64,000 bases of DNA from Pseudomonas caricapapayae (GTDB lineage: Bacteria > Pseudomonadota > Gammaproteobacteria > Pseudomonadales > Pseudomonadaceae), in contig NZ_LJPW01000140.1 of assembly GCF_001400735.1 (NCBI RefSeq), forward strand, positions 1 to 64,000, written 5' to 3'. The position numbers were made by a program, and so were the translations under genes. A model generated the notes under the pieces. The model saw only the letters and a list, made by a program, of their open reading frames with translations. It ran no database searches and was not told the origin of the DNA. This document shows positions 1 through 10,153 of the stretch, piece by piece (the first letter of the stretch is position 1; each line of letters starts with the position of its first letter).

Positions 1-121
1 CCGGCGCGCGCCGGCTCAGGCCAGTGACGTGCAGACCCTGTTCCAGCAGGCGCGTGACAATGGCTTTGCCAATGCCGGAGCTGGCACCGGTAACGAGGAC
101 GGACTGGATCGGTTCGGGCAT
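1..121 (-). CDS. SDR-family oxidoreductase, N-terminal 40 codons only
   Basis: The window edge cuts this gene, leaving the first 40 codons. The reading from ATG at 121 gives MPEPIQSVLVTGASSGIGKA and onward, which contains the TGxxxGIG nucleotide-binding motif of classical short-chain dehydrogenases and a following beta-alpha-beta turn (VTGLSRR) suited to NADP(H). It follows the sialidase-like gene after 63 bases and is probably the last or next-to-last gene of the sugar-acid operon. The catalytic Tyr-Lys part lies outside the window, so substrate and function cannot be judged. Confidence 0.8.
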   Translation of the reverse strand, partial: MPEPIQSVLVTGASSGIGKAIVTRLLEQGLHVTGLSRRAP

Positions 122-139
122 GAAAAGGCTTCCGCAGAG

Positions 140-176
140 GCGTCGATCAGCCAAAAAAGCAAGGCGTGATCGACGC
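140..176. repeat. Inverted repeat between SDR and sialidase-like genes
   Basis: Perfect 10-base arms GCGTCGATCA (140-149) and TGATCGACGC (167-176) enclose a 17-base A-rich loop. It sits in the 63-base gap after the sialidase-like stop and before the SDR start on the minus strand. No T-run follows, so it may be an mRNA-processing or stability hairpin or an operator rather than an intrinsic terminator. Confidence 0.5.
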
Positions 177-184
177 AGGTGGAT

Positions 185-1309
185 TCAACGGATCGCATTC
201 AGCGGCAGATGGACATGTTTGATCTTCTGCCGGAAGTAAGTGAATGCGATGTGCAGACTGCCATCAGCAGCCTGGATGATGCTGGGGTAGGAAAACTCGC
301 GATTGAGCTTTTCCTGCGAATTGTTGGTCAGGCAGAAGCCGTCACCCAGTTCCAGGTCCAGCCGGGTCGGCCAGCTGTGGCCGCCGTCGCGGGAGATGGC
401 CAGGCTCATCGGCGCGCGGGGGATGCCCCAGACGGCTGACTTGCCGTCGTGGCGTGCTTGCGGTGTGATGCGGTCATCGCCTTCATCTTCGATTTCGTCG
501 TACAGCGAGGCCCTGCGCTGCGCATGACCTTCGGCACTGACCGGGTTGTAGACCAGCGCCAGCTCTTGCGTCGCCAGTTTCACGAACTGGATCGACGAGT
601 TGTTGTTGGGCAGTCCGGTCGGCGTCGGCGCGCTCCAGGTTCGCCCTCGATCAGTTGACCGGCTGCTGTAGATGAAGTCTGCCCAACGGCTGCGGAACAG
701 GCCGAGCAGGCTGCCGTCCGGCAACTGATGAACGTTCATGTGCACGCTGCCGATGCTGTCCGGCACGTCATGGCGCGACCAGCTCTGGCCTTGATCGCTG
801 GAGATCATCACTGCGCTGACGTCATGGTTGCCGACCCACTTTTCGCCGGGCCCGGTGATGCAGTACCAGACGGGCAACAACCAGTCGCCGTTATCCAGCA
901 CCACAGGCGGTTGGCGCACAAAGGTGCCGGGCTCGTCGAACAACGTGTCTATCGGCCCCCAGCTTTGGCCACCGTCCAGTGACATACGGCGGCGGATGAT
1001 CGCCGTCTCCTGATTGCCGGAAATCTGTGCGGTCCAGATCAGCCACAGCGGGCCGTCGGGTGCCTGAAACAGGATCGGGTTCTGCTCGGAGCGGGTCGAG
1101 TCTTCGGACATTTTCTGTGGCTCGCTCCAAGCGCCGCTGGCCGGGTCGCGGCGCGAAAGCAGGACGAAGATGTCTGCCATGCCCTCCTGAGTGCCGGCGA
1201 ACCAGGTACAGAGCACTGTGCCGTCGGCCAGCTCGTGCAGGTTCGCTGCATGATTCTGCGCATAAGGCGTTGGCAGGAACGCATCCTGGCGGGTATCAGC
1301 GGTTGGCAT
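185..1309 (-). CDS. Sialidase-fold (BNR/Asp-box) protein, probably cytoplasmic
   Basis: A 374-residue protein with four Asp-box motifs of the S-x-D-x-G-x-x-W type near residues 110-117, 170-177, 218-225 and 306-313 (for example SLDGGQSW and STDRGRTW). These mark a six-bladed sialidase-type beta-propeller. The start at 1309 has GAGG upstream and overlaps the symporter stop by 14 bases; a longer reading from 1372 would run deep into the symporter gene. There is no signal peptide, so it should act in the cytoplasm on an imported compound. The family contains both glycosidases and sugar-acid enzymes of unknown reaction; true sialidase activity is not shown. Its place behind a symporter and a sugar-acid kinase suggests it opens or hydrolyses the imported substrate. 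Confidence 0.8.
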   Translation of the reverse strand: MPTADTRQDAFLPTPYAQNHAANLHELADGTVLCTWFAGTQEGMADIFVLLSRRDPASGAWSEPQKMSEDSTRSEQNPILFQAPDGPLWLIWTAQISGNQETAIIRRRMSLDGGQSWGPIDTLFDEPGTFVRQPPVVLDNGDWLLPVWYCITGPGEKWVGNHDVSAVMISSDQGQSWSRHDVPDSIGSVHMNVHQLPDGSLLGLFRSRWADFIYSSRSTDRGRTWSAPTPTGLPNNNSSIQFVKLATQELALVYNPVSAEGHAQRRASLYDEIEDEGDDRITPQARHDGKSAVWGIPRAPMSLAISRDGGHSWPTRLDLELGDGFCLTNNSQEKLNREFSYPSIIQAADGSLHIAFTYFRQKIKHVHLPLNAIR

Positions 1310-2711
1310 GGGGAACCTCGTTTTGAGCAGGTTTGGTCGACGCGGACTGGGGCAGCAGGCGCTCGATGGCAATCACGATAGCGGGTGTTACCAGGGCGAT
1401 ATACATGTTGTCGATGCCGTAAGGGTTATCCAGCAGGTACCAGACACTGGTAGTGATGGCTGAGGCGATCAGCCCAAGCGTAGCGCCTCGACCTGAACCG
1501 AAGAACGGCAGGTAAATGGCGATCATGGCCACAACGGCAATCGACAGGCGCAGGGCGCGGGTGAAGAACGATAGGTTGAGGATCTCCGGGACAAAAAACA
1601 CGAAGAACAGCGGCACGAAACCGATCACCAGAGCAATCAGGCGTGTGGTCTTGAACTCTTGATCCACGGACGGCTTGCGCCAGGGTACGTAGAAGTCACG
1701 AACGACCAGGGACGCGATGGCCAGCGCTACGGTACTGACGCTGACGAAAATCGAGGCAACCAGCGAGATGGTCACGACGCCCGCCATGACCGGGCTCATC
1801 GACTGCAGGAAGATCGGCAGGGCGTACAGGCTGCTCATGTCCGGGTGCAGGTACTTGGAGGCAACCCCGATGAAGCCCAGCGCCAGCGCTATCGGAATGC
1901 ACAGCAGCGAGGCATAGAAGGTCGAGCGGCGTGCGGCGTTCTGGTTCTGGGTCGAGGAAATGGCCTGAATGATGAACTGCGTCGAGAAAATCGCACCGAC
2001 CGTGCCGATGATCCAGGCCATGATTTTCGAGCCGCCGATGGCACCGTCCCAAGTGAAGTAATGCTCGGGCATATTCTGTACAACGGGGCTGAATCCGCCG
2101 GTCATTTTCAGCGCAACGCCCAGCACGATCAGCACGCCGATGTACTTCACTCCGGTGTGCAGAATGCTCATGTAGGCCACGCTTTTCAGGCCGCCGAACA
2201 CGTAGTACAGGGTGCTGATGATCGCTGTAATGAATGCGGCGGTGGTCAGATTGATTTTCAGCACCGTGGCAATCGCCGCCGCACCGCTGACGTAGTTGCC
2301 GACGTTCACCAGCAACAGTGCGTAGATCATGATGATCGAGACTGCGAGTTTGGTGGAGGTGCCATATTTTTTGGCGATAAACCCGGAAATGGTGAATTCG
2401 CCGGAGCTGTACAGCTTGCGTGCCATCAACAGGCCGAACAGCGGAAAGCCGATGGCGGCAGCGATGACCGACCAGGAGGCCGCGAAACCACTCTCGAATG
2501 CGGCCTGCGCGGTGCCGACCGTGGACTTGGCACCGATGAATTCAGACATCATCAGCACGCCGACGACAAAGGCGGGCATGGTGCGCGAGGCGACCATGTA
2601 TTGCTCACTGGTCTTGCTGCGCAGGCGCATGCTCATCCAGGTGGTGACAAGGATATAGATGACCACCATGCCGATGATGATCCAGGTGTCTTGCGCGTTG
2701 AAGGTATCCAT
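1296..2711 (-). CDS. Sodium:solute symporter family (SSS) transporter
   Basis: A 471-residue inner-membrane protein with about 13 hydrophobic segments spread over its length and the SSS-type N-terminus. Residues near 45-75 hold FVVGVLMMSEFIGAKSTVG, a helix-1/2 region typical of the family. It should use the sodium gradient to import a small solute. It lies 70 bases after pdxA2 and overlaps the sialidase-like gene by 14 bases, so the two are translationally coupled. The neighbours point to a sugar acid or a derivative as cargo; the sequence alone cannot tell which. The C-terminal end is short, polar and unremarkable. Confidence 0.88.
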   Translation of the reverse strand: MDTFNAQDTWIIIGMVVIYILVTTWMSMRLRSKTSEQYMVASRTMPAFVVGVLMMSEFIGAKSTVGTAQAAFESGFAASWSVIAAAIGFPLFGLLMARKLYSSGEFTISGFIAKKYGTSTKLAVSIIMIYALLLVNVGNYVSGAAAIATVLKINLTTAAFITAIISTLYYVFGGLKSVAYMSILHTGVKYIGVLIVLGVALKMTGGFSPVVQNMPEHYFTWDGAIGGSKIMAWIIGTVGAIFSTQFIIQAISSTQNQNAARRSTFYASLLCIPIALALGFIGVASKYLHPDMSSLYALPIFLQSMSPVMAGVVTISLVASIFVSVSTVALAIASLVVRDFYVPWRKPSVDQEFKTTRLIALVIGFVPLFFVFFVPEILNLSFFTRALRLSIAVVAMIAIYLPFFGSGRGATLGLIASAITTSVWYLLDNPYGIDNMYIALVTPAIVIAIERLLPQSASTKPAQNEVPHANR

Positions 2712-2781
2712 CAGTTTCGCTCCATTGTTGTTGTTCTGGCGCGTTATGGGGTGCCGCAGGGTGTCAGGACTACTGACGACC

Positions 2782-3816
2782 TCAGACGGCGATGGAATTG
2801 CGGGTGTCGCGTTTACGGGTTGCCAGCTCCACGGCCTGACGCATGGCTTCGATCAGACTGCGCTCGTCGGCGATGCCTTTGCCGGCAATGTCGAAGGCGG
2901 TGCCGTGGTCGACCGAGGTACGAATCACCGGAAGGCCGATGGTCACGTTGACGCCTGCTTCCAGGCCCATGACCTTGACCGGGCCATGACCCTGATCGTG
3001 ATACATCGCAACGACTGCATCGAAATCACCTCGTCCGGCACGGAAAAATAGTGTGTCGGCGGGTAACGGACCTTCGACGCGCCAGCCACGGGCACGCAGT
3101 TCGTCGATCGCGGGCTGGATCTTGGTGGCTTCTTCGCCGTAGCCAAACAGGCCGTTTTCCCCTGCGTGCGGGTTGATGCCGCAGACGGCGATCAGCGGAT
3201 TTTCGATACCGGCGCGGGTCAGTGTCTCCCGGGCGCGCTCGATGGTGCGCTTGACCAGCCCCGGCTCGATCCGCGCAATGGCGTCGATGATGCCGATGTG
3301 GGTAGTGACATGAATCACCCGCAGTGTCGGGGTCATCAGCATCATCGATACTTCATCGATACCCAGCAGGTGCGCGAGCATCTCGGTATGGCCAGGAAAA
3401 ATATGCCCGCCCGCGTGCAGGGCTTCCTTGTTCAGTGGTGCGGTGCAGATCGCATCCAGCTCCCCGGCCTGAGTCAGTTGCACCGTGCGCTCGATGTAGC
3501 GAAAGGCAGCATCACCGGCCAGTGCCGAGAGCTTTCCATACGGCAGGTCGGCCGGGATCAGGCCCAGGTCGATGCAGTCCACAGTGCCTTGGGTGAAACG
3601 GGCGTCTGCAGGGCTGGTGATGCTGTTGACGCGCAACTGGCTGCCGACGATCCGGTTGGCGTCTTCCAGGCGTTGCGCGTCGCCGATCACCAGCGGGCGG
3701 CAGGTGGCGTACACCGAGGCGTGGGTGAGCATTTTCATGATGATTTCCGGCCCCACCCCGGCGGCATCGCCCATGGTGATGCCGATGACAGGACGTTCAG
3801 ACAGACGCTCAGACAT
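2782..3816 (-). CDS. pdxA2: PdxA2-type 4-phospho-sugar-acid dehydrogenase (PdxA family)
   Basis: A 344-residue PdxA-family enzyme. Visible motifs are GDAAGVGPE at the N-terminus and three probable metal-binding His sites in GHTEML, NPHAGENG and MYHDQGHG. Classical PdxA oxidises 4-phosphohydroxy-threonine in pyridoxal phosphate synthesis. Members linked to DUF1537 kinases (PdxA2) instead oxidise 4-phospho-threonate or -erythronate and decarboxylate it to dihydroxyacetone phosphate. Here the gene overlaps the DUF1537 kinase by 8 bases, so the catabolic role is much more likely than vitamin B6 synthesis. The start at 3816 begins MSERLSERPVIGITMGDAAG and keeps the full N-terminal strand. Confidence 0.85.
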   Translation of the reverse strand: MSERLSERPVIGITMGDAAGVGPEIIMKMLTHASVYATCRPLVIGDAQRLEDANRIVGSQLRVNSITSPADARFTQGTVDCIDLGLIPADLPYGKLSALAGDAAFRYIERTVQLTQAGELDAICTAPLNKEALHAGGHIFPGHTEMLAHLLGIDEVSMMLMTPTLRVIHVTTHIGIIDAIARIEPGLVKRTIERARETLTRAGIENPLIAVCGINPHAGENGLFGYGEEATKIQPAIDELRARGWRVEGPLPADTLFFRAGRGDFDAVVAMYHDQGHGPVKVMGLEAGVNVTIGLPVIRTSVDHGTAFDIAGKGIADERSLIEAMRQAVELATRKRDTRNSIAV

Positions 3817-5068
3817 AGGAAGCTTCCTCGTTGAAAGGGGTGCCGGTCGCAGCCGGTGCGTGGAGCATTTGCCAGGCAGTCAGCAAGGTGTCGGGGTTGC
3901 CGAACCCTCCGGCTTTGGTCACCACATTGATCGTATGCTTGCCCAGTTGGGCTTCGGCCAGGACCACCCCGGTGGCCAGTTCGCCATGCAGGGTCAGGCG
4001 CTTGATGCCGGCAGCGGTCAGGATCGCTCTGGCGGTTTCACCACCGGTGGCGATCAATGACCCTGCATGGGGCAGGGCAGGGGCCAGCCACTGCGCCAGT
4101 GCATTGCTCAACAGGGCCGCGAGCGCCGGGTCGCGCTGTTGTTGATCGAGACGCACCAGCACATCCTCGCCAGCGGACAGATGCTCGCGGAGTTGCAGGC
4201 GCATGGCATCACGCTCGGCGTGTGCATCTTCATTCAACAGGCTCGTCGGCTGCAGCGTCAGGCACAGTGCCTGGCTGATGTGTGCGAGCCTGTCGGCCTG
4301 GGCCTGAGAATGGCGGGACATGCTACCCACCACCGTCAGTACCGGTGAACGCGGTTGGACCTTGACCGGCAAGGCTTCGGCCAGCCCGAATGCGTGCGGC
4401 AGATGGCGAGCCAGCCCGGCAGAACCGACCCAGAACAGTTCCTCATGCCAGTCCACTGACGCTTCGGCCAGGTGCAGCAGATCACTGTCCAGTTCTGCAT
4501 CGCAGACCAGCGCCTGCACACCCTGTTCAAGTGCGCTGCGCAGTGTGGTTTTGAGTCTTGGGGGATCACGCAGGGTGTCCAGCCCCAGCCATTGCGTGCG
4601 CAGGCCTTGTGCGGCAAACAGGTCGAGCAGATTACCCGTACCTTGCAGGTTTTCGTTGCGCCAGACATCGCTTTGATCGACCGGCACACCGTCTACCAGT
4701 TGCACACCCTGAACCGTCGTGCGCTTCATGGCCGGGAACGCCGGAGCCACCAGCGCCATGCCCCGCAGCCCCTGCAGCGCATCGATTTCGCTGGCGATAT
4801 TGCCGCGTAGCGTGGAGTCGATTTTCTTGTACAGCGCCATGCCCGGGCGAGGTTGTTGTTGCAAGGCTGCGCGGTTCTGTTCAGCAGCCTGCTGCGGCGC
4901 GAGCCGACGTGAATCGGCATCGACGGCGATCACCCCCGACAGGCCTGCGGCACTGTCGGCCAGAAGCACATGGGTATCGATTCGTGAGGCGAAATCCGCT
5001 GCACAATCGGCGGCTCCGGACAGGTCGTCAGCGATGATCAGCAGGCCGGGAAACTCGGCGCGGCTCAT
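3809..5068 (-). CDS. Four-carbon acid sugar kinase (DUF1537 family)
   Basis: A 419-residue two-domain kinase of the DUF1537 family. The N-terminal substrate domain starts LLIIADDLSGAADCAA, with the conserved ADDLTGA-like motif. The C-terminal nucleotide domain has LIATGGETARAIL, a glycine-rich GGxT-type motif. It should phosphorylate the 4-hydroxyl of threonate, erythronate or a similar sugar acid, feeding PdxA2. I chose ATG at 5068, whose ATGA overlaps the stop of the alcohol dehydrogenase; a GTG at 5080 would add four residues. Family members with different substrates (D-threonate, L-threonate, D-erythronate and others) look alike, so the exact substrate is not assigned. Confidence 0.87.
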   Translation of the reverse strand: MSRAEFPGLLIIADDLSGAADCAADFASRIDTHVLLADSAAGLSGVIAVDADSRRLAPQQAAEQNRAALQQQPRPGMALYKKIDSTLRGNIASEIDALQGLRGMALVAPAFPAMKRTTVQGVQLVDGVPVDQSDVWRNENLQGTGNLLDLFAAQGLRTQWLGLDTLRDPPRLKTTLRSALEQGVQALVCDAELDSDLLHLAEASVDWHEELFWVGSAGLARHLPHAFGLAEALPVKVQPRSPVLTVVGSMSRHSQAQADRLAHISQALCLTLQPTSLLNEDAHAERDAMRLQLREHLSAGEDVLVRLDQQQRDPALAALLSNALAQWLAPALPHAGSLIATGGETARAILTAAGIKRLTLHGELATGVVLAEAQLGKHTINVVTKAGGFGNPDTLLTAWQMLHAPAATGTPFNEEASYV

Positions 5069-6237
5069 GGCAGCAGGCACCGATACAGCTGCTGAATATC
5101 GTCCAGGCTGAGGGTTTTAGGGTTGTTGGTCATCAGGCGAGTGACCTTTGAGGCGGCCACCGCCATGTCAGCCAGGTGCTCTTCAGCAACCCCGAACTCT
5201 CGCAGGTTCTGCGGGATGTCCAGCACCTGAGTCCATTGGCGAATCTGCTCGATCAGTTTGTTGGCGGCGATTTCGTTGCTGTCGTCCTGTTGCGCGACGC
5301 CGCAGACCAGTGCCGCACGCTTGAGACGTTCGGCGCAGCTGTCCAGGTTGAAAGCCATCACGTGTGGTAGCAGCATGGCGTTGGCCACGCCGTGGGTGAC
5401 GTGAAATTTGCCGCCCAGCGGGTAAGCCAGCGCGTGCACCGCTGCGGTCCCGGCGGCGGTTAGCGCAAGGCCGCCATACATCGAGCCCAGCAGCATGTCG
5501 CCGCGTGCGCGCACGGATTCCGGTTGTTGCCAGGCCTCGACAATGCTGCCTGCGATCAGGCGCATCGACTCCAGTGCAAATGCATCGCTGATCGGGTTGG
5601 CCTTGGTCGAGATGAAAGACTCCAGCGAATGCGTGAAGGCATCCATTCCGGTCGCTGCGGTGATTGGCCGCGGCAGGCTGAGGGTCAACAGCGGATCGAG
5701 GATTACCAGCGTCGGCAGCAGATGACGGCTGACCACGCCGATCTTCAGTTCTTCATCGGGCAGGGTGACGATGGCATTGGGGGTCACTTCCGATCCTGTA
5801 CCGGACGTAGTCGGGACCAGCACCATGGGCTTGCCGGGGTGAGTCACCTTGTCGATACCCAGCAGGTCTTTGAGCGGTGTGTCGTTGGTCAGCATGACTG
5901 CGAACAGCTTGGCGGCATCCAGCACACTGCCTCCGCCAATCGCGATCAGAGCGTCCGGCGCGTGCGGAGCAACGTCTTCGCGGAACACCCGCTCGATGTT
6001 GTCCAGGGTCGGTTCGATTTCGACGTTGTCGAGCATGTGCACACGGATGTTGCGGGCACCGAGTTGCTCGGTGACGCGCTGAGTGACCCCCAGGTTATGC
6101 ATGGCGTTCTGAGTCACCAGAATCACGGTCTTGACCGGCACATCGAGCAGCGGCAGTTTTTCCCCCAGCAGGTCGAGGCTGCCGGGGCCATGAACGACGT
6201 GTTTGACCGTCTGGAAGTGATAGGGAGCAGGCATCAT
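5065..6237 (-). CDS. Iron-containing alcohol dehydrogenase (group III)
   Basis: A 390-residue enzyme with the two-part fold of iron-type alcohol dehydrogenases. The nucleotide motif IAIGGGSVLDAAK lies near residue 100 and the metal site is complete: Asp and His in MDAFTHSLE, His in HALAYPLGG and His in HGVANA. It should interconvert an alcohol and an aldehyde or ketone using NAD(P)H. The start at 6237 (ATGATG) has GAGG close upstream and leaves a 7-base gap to the aldolase gene. In this operon it may reduce or oxidise the carbonyl product of the DapA-type aldolase; this is inferred from position only. Confidence 0.88.
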   Translation of the reverse strand: MMPAPYHFQTVKHVVHGPGSLDLLGEKLPLLDVPVKTVILVTQNAMHNLGVTQRVTEQLGARNIRVHMLDNVEIEPTLDNIERVFREDVAPHAPDALIAIGGGSVLDAAKLFAVMLTNDTPLKDLLGIDKVTHPGKPMVLVPTTSGTGSEVTPNAIVTLPDEELKIGVVSRHLLPTLVILDPLLTLSLPRPITAATGMDAFTHSLESFISTKANPISDAFALESMRLIAGSIVEAWQQPESVRARGDMLLGSMYGGLALTAAGTAAVHALAYPLGGKFHVTHGVANAMLLPHVMAFNLDSCAERLKRAALVCGVAQQDDSNEIAANKLIEQIRQWTQVLDIPQNLREFGVAEEHLADMAVAASKVTRLMTNNPKTLSLDDIQQLYRCLLP

Positions 6238-6244
6238 GATTACC

Positions 6245-7123
6245 TCAGGCTTGGCGGTAGACGGCCAACAGGCTGTGGAGTTTTTCCAGGGCGGCGGCAT
6301 CCAGCGGCTGCACCGGCGCACGACAGGGGCCTACCGGGACATTAAGCAACTGCGTTGCGGTTTTCAGCACCACCGGCATGGTGCCCAGGGCGAAGGCATC
6401 GCGCAGCGGACGCAGGGCTTCCTGCGCGGCACGGGCCGCTTCGTGGTCGCCTGACTGGAAGTTGTTCCAGATCGACATGACCACATCCGGTACGGCATTG
6501 GCTGTTGCAGCAACAGCGCCGTCACCGCCGGCCAGCAGGTTCCAGTAAATCAGCGAGTCGGTCCCGGCGAACACTGCGAAGTCTTCGCTGCGGTACTTCA
6601 TCATCTGCACCAGTGCATCGAAGTTGCCGGCGCTGTCCTTGATGCCTTTGATCTGCGGGTGCTTGCTGAGCGTGGCCACGGCACCGATACCGATCGACAT
6701 GCCGGTCTTGGCGGGAATGTTGTACATCATCAGCGGCAGCTCGGAAGCGTCGGCAATGGCGGTGTAGTGCCTGATCAGTTCGGACTGGCTGATGGCGTTG
6801 AAGTAAGGCGTGATGATCGACAGGGCATCAGCGCCCACATCGATCATTTTTTTGTTCATTTCAATCACTTCATGCGTGGCGAACGCACCGGTGCCGACCA
6901 CAACAGGCACGCGTCCTGCTGCCGCTTCGACTGTGATACGAGCGATTTTGAGTTTTTCCGATTCGGAAAGCGTGAAGAACTCGCCATTGGTCCCCAGTAC
7001 GAAAAGCCCATGAACGCCTGCATTCAGTAGGTTTTCGATCAGGTTGCGCAGGGCCTGCTCGTCGAGTTGCTGGTCTTCGGTGAAGGGCGTGACCAGAGCT
7101 GGAATGATGCCGCGAAATTGCAT
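6245..7123 (-). CDS. DapA-type (dihydrodipicolinate synthase/N-acetylneuraminate lyase) aldolase
   Basis: A 292-residue class I aldolase-barrel protein. The Schiff-base lysine is visible in IKGIKDSAGN (about Lys162) and the catalytic tyrosine in MMYNIPAKTG (about Tyr134); GTNGEFFTLS near residue 45 matches the GTTGE carboxylate-binding motif, with Asn in place of the second Thr. Family members condense or cleave pyruvate with an aldehyde, or dehydrate sugar acids. It is the first gene of the operon, and the presence of kinase, PdxA2 and symporter genes argues for carbohydrate catabolism rather than lysine synthesis. The substrate is unknown. Confidence 0.87.
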   Translation of the reverse strand: MQFRGIIPALVTPFTEDQQLDEQALRNLIENLLNAGVHGLFVLGTNGEFFTLSESEKLKIARITVEAAAGRVPVVVGTGAFATHEVIEMNKKMIDVGADALSIITPYFNAISQSELIRHYTAIADASELPLMMYNIPAKTGMSIGIGAVATLSKHPQIKGIKDSAGNFDALVQMMKYRSEDFAVFAGTDSLIYWNLLAGGDGAVAATANAVPDVVMSIWNNFQSGDHEAARAAQEALRPLRDAFALGTMPVVLKTATQLLNVPVGPCRAPVQPLDAAALEKLHSLLAVYRQA

Positions 7124-7149
7124 GACCAGATTCTCGTTTTATTTTTAGT

Positions 7150-7200
7150 AAAACGATAATGATTGAATCGATCATTACTGGCAAGCACTTTGATCGTTTT
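7150..7200. promoter_or_regulatory. Nested inverted repeats upstream of the sugar-acid operon (candidate operator)
   Basis: Two symmetric elements are nested 27-77 bases before the aldolase start. The inner one has 7-base arms TAATGAT (7157-7163) and ATCATTA (7171-7177) around 7 bases. The outer one has 8-base arms AAAACGAT (7150-7157) and ATCGTTTT (7193-7200). The region is much more AT-rich than its surroundings. This looks like the operator and promoter area of the leftward operon; no regulator gene for it is in the window. Confidence 0.5.
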
Positions 7201-7246
7201 TTTCATCCGCAGGCAGGACGGTGGCCTGAAAGTGACAGGTTTGATC

Positions 7247-7270
7247 AAAAAGCCAGGCACATGGCCTGGC
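7247..7270 (-). terminator. Rho-independent terminator after the MFS permease
   Basis: On the minus strand a 7-base stem GCCAGGC/GCCTGGC (7252-7258 with 7264-7270) and a 5-base loop are followed by five T residues (7251-7247). It lies 24 bases after the permease stop and separates that gene from the sugar-acid operon. Confidence 0.75.
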
Positions 7271-7293
7271 GTGTGGGGAGGGTATGGATAATG

Positions 7294-8619
7294 TCAGGCC
7301 GTCGCCGCAACCTTGCCCGCCGACTGACGGCTGACCCGCAATGCCACCAGACTGCCGACGATGGTCAGCGCGGCCAGCGAGTACAGTGCCAGGGTGGTGG
7401 AGCCGGTCTGATCCTTGATCCAGCCCACCAGGTATGGGCTGAGAAAGCCTGCCATCTGGCCGATCGAGTTGATCAGCGCCAGGCCACCTGCGGCAACACT
7501 GGCGCTCAGCAGTGCGGTTGGCAATGGCCAGAACATCGGCAGACTGGTCAGCGCGCCCATGGTGGCGATGGTCAGACCGAGAATGGCGACGATGGGCACC
7601 GTCGCAAAGTTGGCGGCGATGATCAGGCCGGTTGCGCCCATCAGCATCGGCACTACCAAATGCCAGCGCCGCTCATTGCACAGGTCTGCGGAGCGGCCGA
7701 CCAGCAGCATGAACACGCCTGCCATCAGGTACGGCACGGCGCTGATCCAGCCGATCACCAGCGCGTCGCTGAAACCGAGGTTCTTGATGATTGACGGCAG
7801 CCAGAAGTTGATCGCATAGACACCGCTCTGGATGCAGAAATAAATAAAGCCCAGAATCCATATGAACGGCATGGTCAGCACCGAAGCCACCGAGCTTTTA
7901 CCGTGCACCGGGCGACTCAGTTCGTCGTTGGTAATATCGGCCTTGACCCGCTGGCGTTGCTCGGGTGTCAGCCAGCGCGCGTCCTCGACCTTGTCGCACA
8001 ACAGAACGAATGCCAGCACGCCGAGGGCGACGGTCGGCAGGCCCTGAATCAAGAACATCCACTGCCAGCCGGCCATTCCGCCTTGGCCAGCGGCAAAATG
8101 ATTGAGAATCCACCCTGAAAAAGGACCGCCCAGCAGCCCGGATACCGGGATTGCCGACATGAACAGCGCCATGATCCGTCCGCGCCGCTGGTTCGGATAC
8201 CAGCGCGAGAGGTACAGCACGATGCCGGGAAAGAAACCGGCTTCTGCCATACCGGTCAGGAAGCGCAGCAGGTAAAACTCGACCGGCGTCGTGACGAACA
8301 GCAGGCAGGTCGAAAACAGGCCCCAGGTAATCATCATCAGGCCAATCCAGCGACGCGGCCCGAAGCGGTTCAGCGCCAGGTTGCTGGGCAGCCCGCACAA
8401 CACGTAGCCAATGAAGAAGATGCCGGCACCCAGGCCATAGACCGTCTCGCTGAAGCTCAGGGCGTCGAGCATCTGCAGTTTGGCGAAGCCGACGTTCACG
8501 CGGTCCAGGTAATTGAACAGGTAGCAGATGAAGATAAACGGGATAAGACGCAGGGTGATGCGACGGTAGACATGATTGCCTTCAGCGTCGCCCACCTCGT
8601 GGGTCGATACAGGAGCCAT
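7294..8619 (-). CDS. MFS transporter, anion:cation symporter (ACS) family
   Basis: A 441-residue permease with 12 hydrophobic helices in two halves. The first helix region contains ICYLFNYLDRVNVGFAK, the signature of the ACS family that carries tartrate, galactonate, phthalate and other organic anions. The start at 8619 (MAPVSTHEVG) has AGAGGAA about 8 bases upstream; a GTG at 8676 would add an unconserved 19 residues. It has its own terminator and lies between a sugar-acid operon and pobA, so its cargo could be a sugar acid or an aromatic acid. The known 4-hydroxybenzoate carrier PcaK belongs to another MFS family, which favours a sugar acid. Confidence 0.85.
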   Translation of the reverse strand: MAPVSTHEVGDAEGNHVYRRITLRLIPFIFICYLFNYLDRVNVGFAKLQMLDALSFSETVYGLGAGIFFIGYVLCGLPSNLALNRFGPRRWIGLMMITWGLFSTCLLFVTTPVEFYLLRFLTGMAEAGFFPGIVLYLSRWYPNQRRGRIMALFMSAIPVSGLLGGPFSGWILNHFAAGQGGMAGWQWMFLIQGLPTVALGVLAFVLLCDKVEDARWLTPEQRQRVKADITNDELSRPVHGKSSVASVLTMPFIWILGFIYFCIQSGVYAINFWLPSIIKNLGFSDALVIGWISAVPYLMAGVFMLLVGRSADLCNERRWHLVVPMLMGATGLIIAANFATVPIVAILGLTIATMGALTSLPMFWPLPTALLSASVAAGGLALINSIGQMAGFLSPYLVGWIKDQTGSTTLALYSLAALTIVGSLVALRVSRQSAGKVAATA

Positions 8620-8734
8620 GGCGTGTGTTCCTCTGTGCTTGTTGTTTTTATCTAGCGGATTAGCTATCGGGTGCACTCCCGATCATAGGGGGCCGTTGAA
8701 AAAAACGCTTTGGGGTTTTGCACAGCTGCACGAG

Positions 8735-8764
8735 ACCTGCGTTGTGTGATTGCACAACGCAGGT
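8735..8764 (-). terminator. Strong hairpin downstream of pobA
   Basis: A perfect 12-base stem ACCTGCGTTGTG (8735-8746) and CACAACGCAGGT (8753-8764) with a 6-base loop lies 57 bases past the pobA stop. No U-run follows on the minus strand, so it may block exonucleases or act as an imperfect terminator. Confidence 0.55.
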
Positions 8765-8821
8765 GATTGGAGTGTATGGGGTTCTTCTGGCACCCATGTA
8801 TTGAGCCGCGTACTCGATGCT

Positions 8822-10153
<1,332 letters not shown>

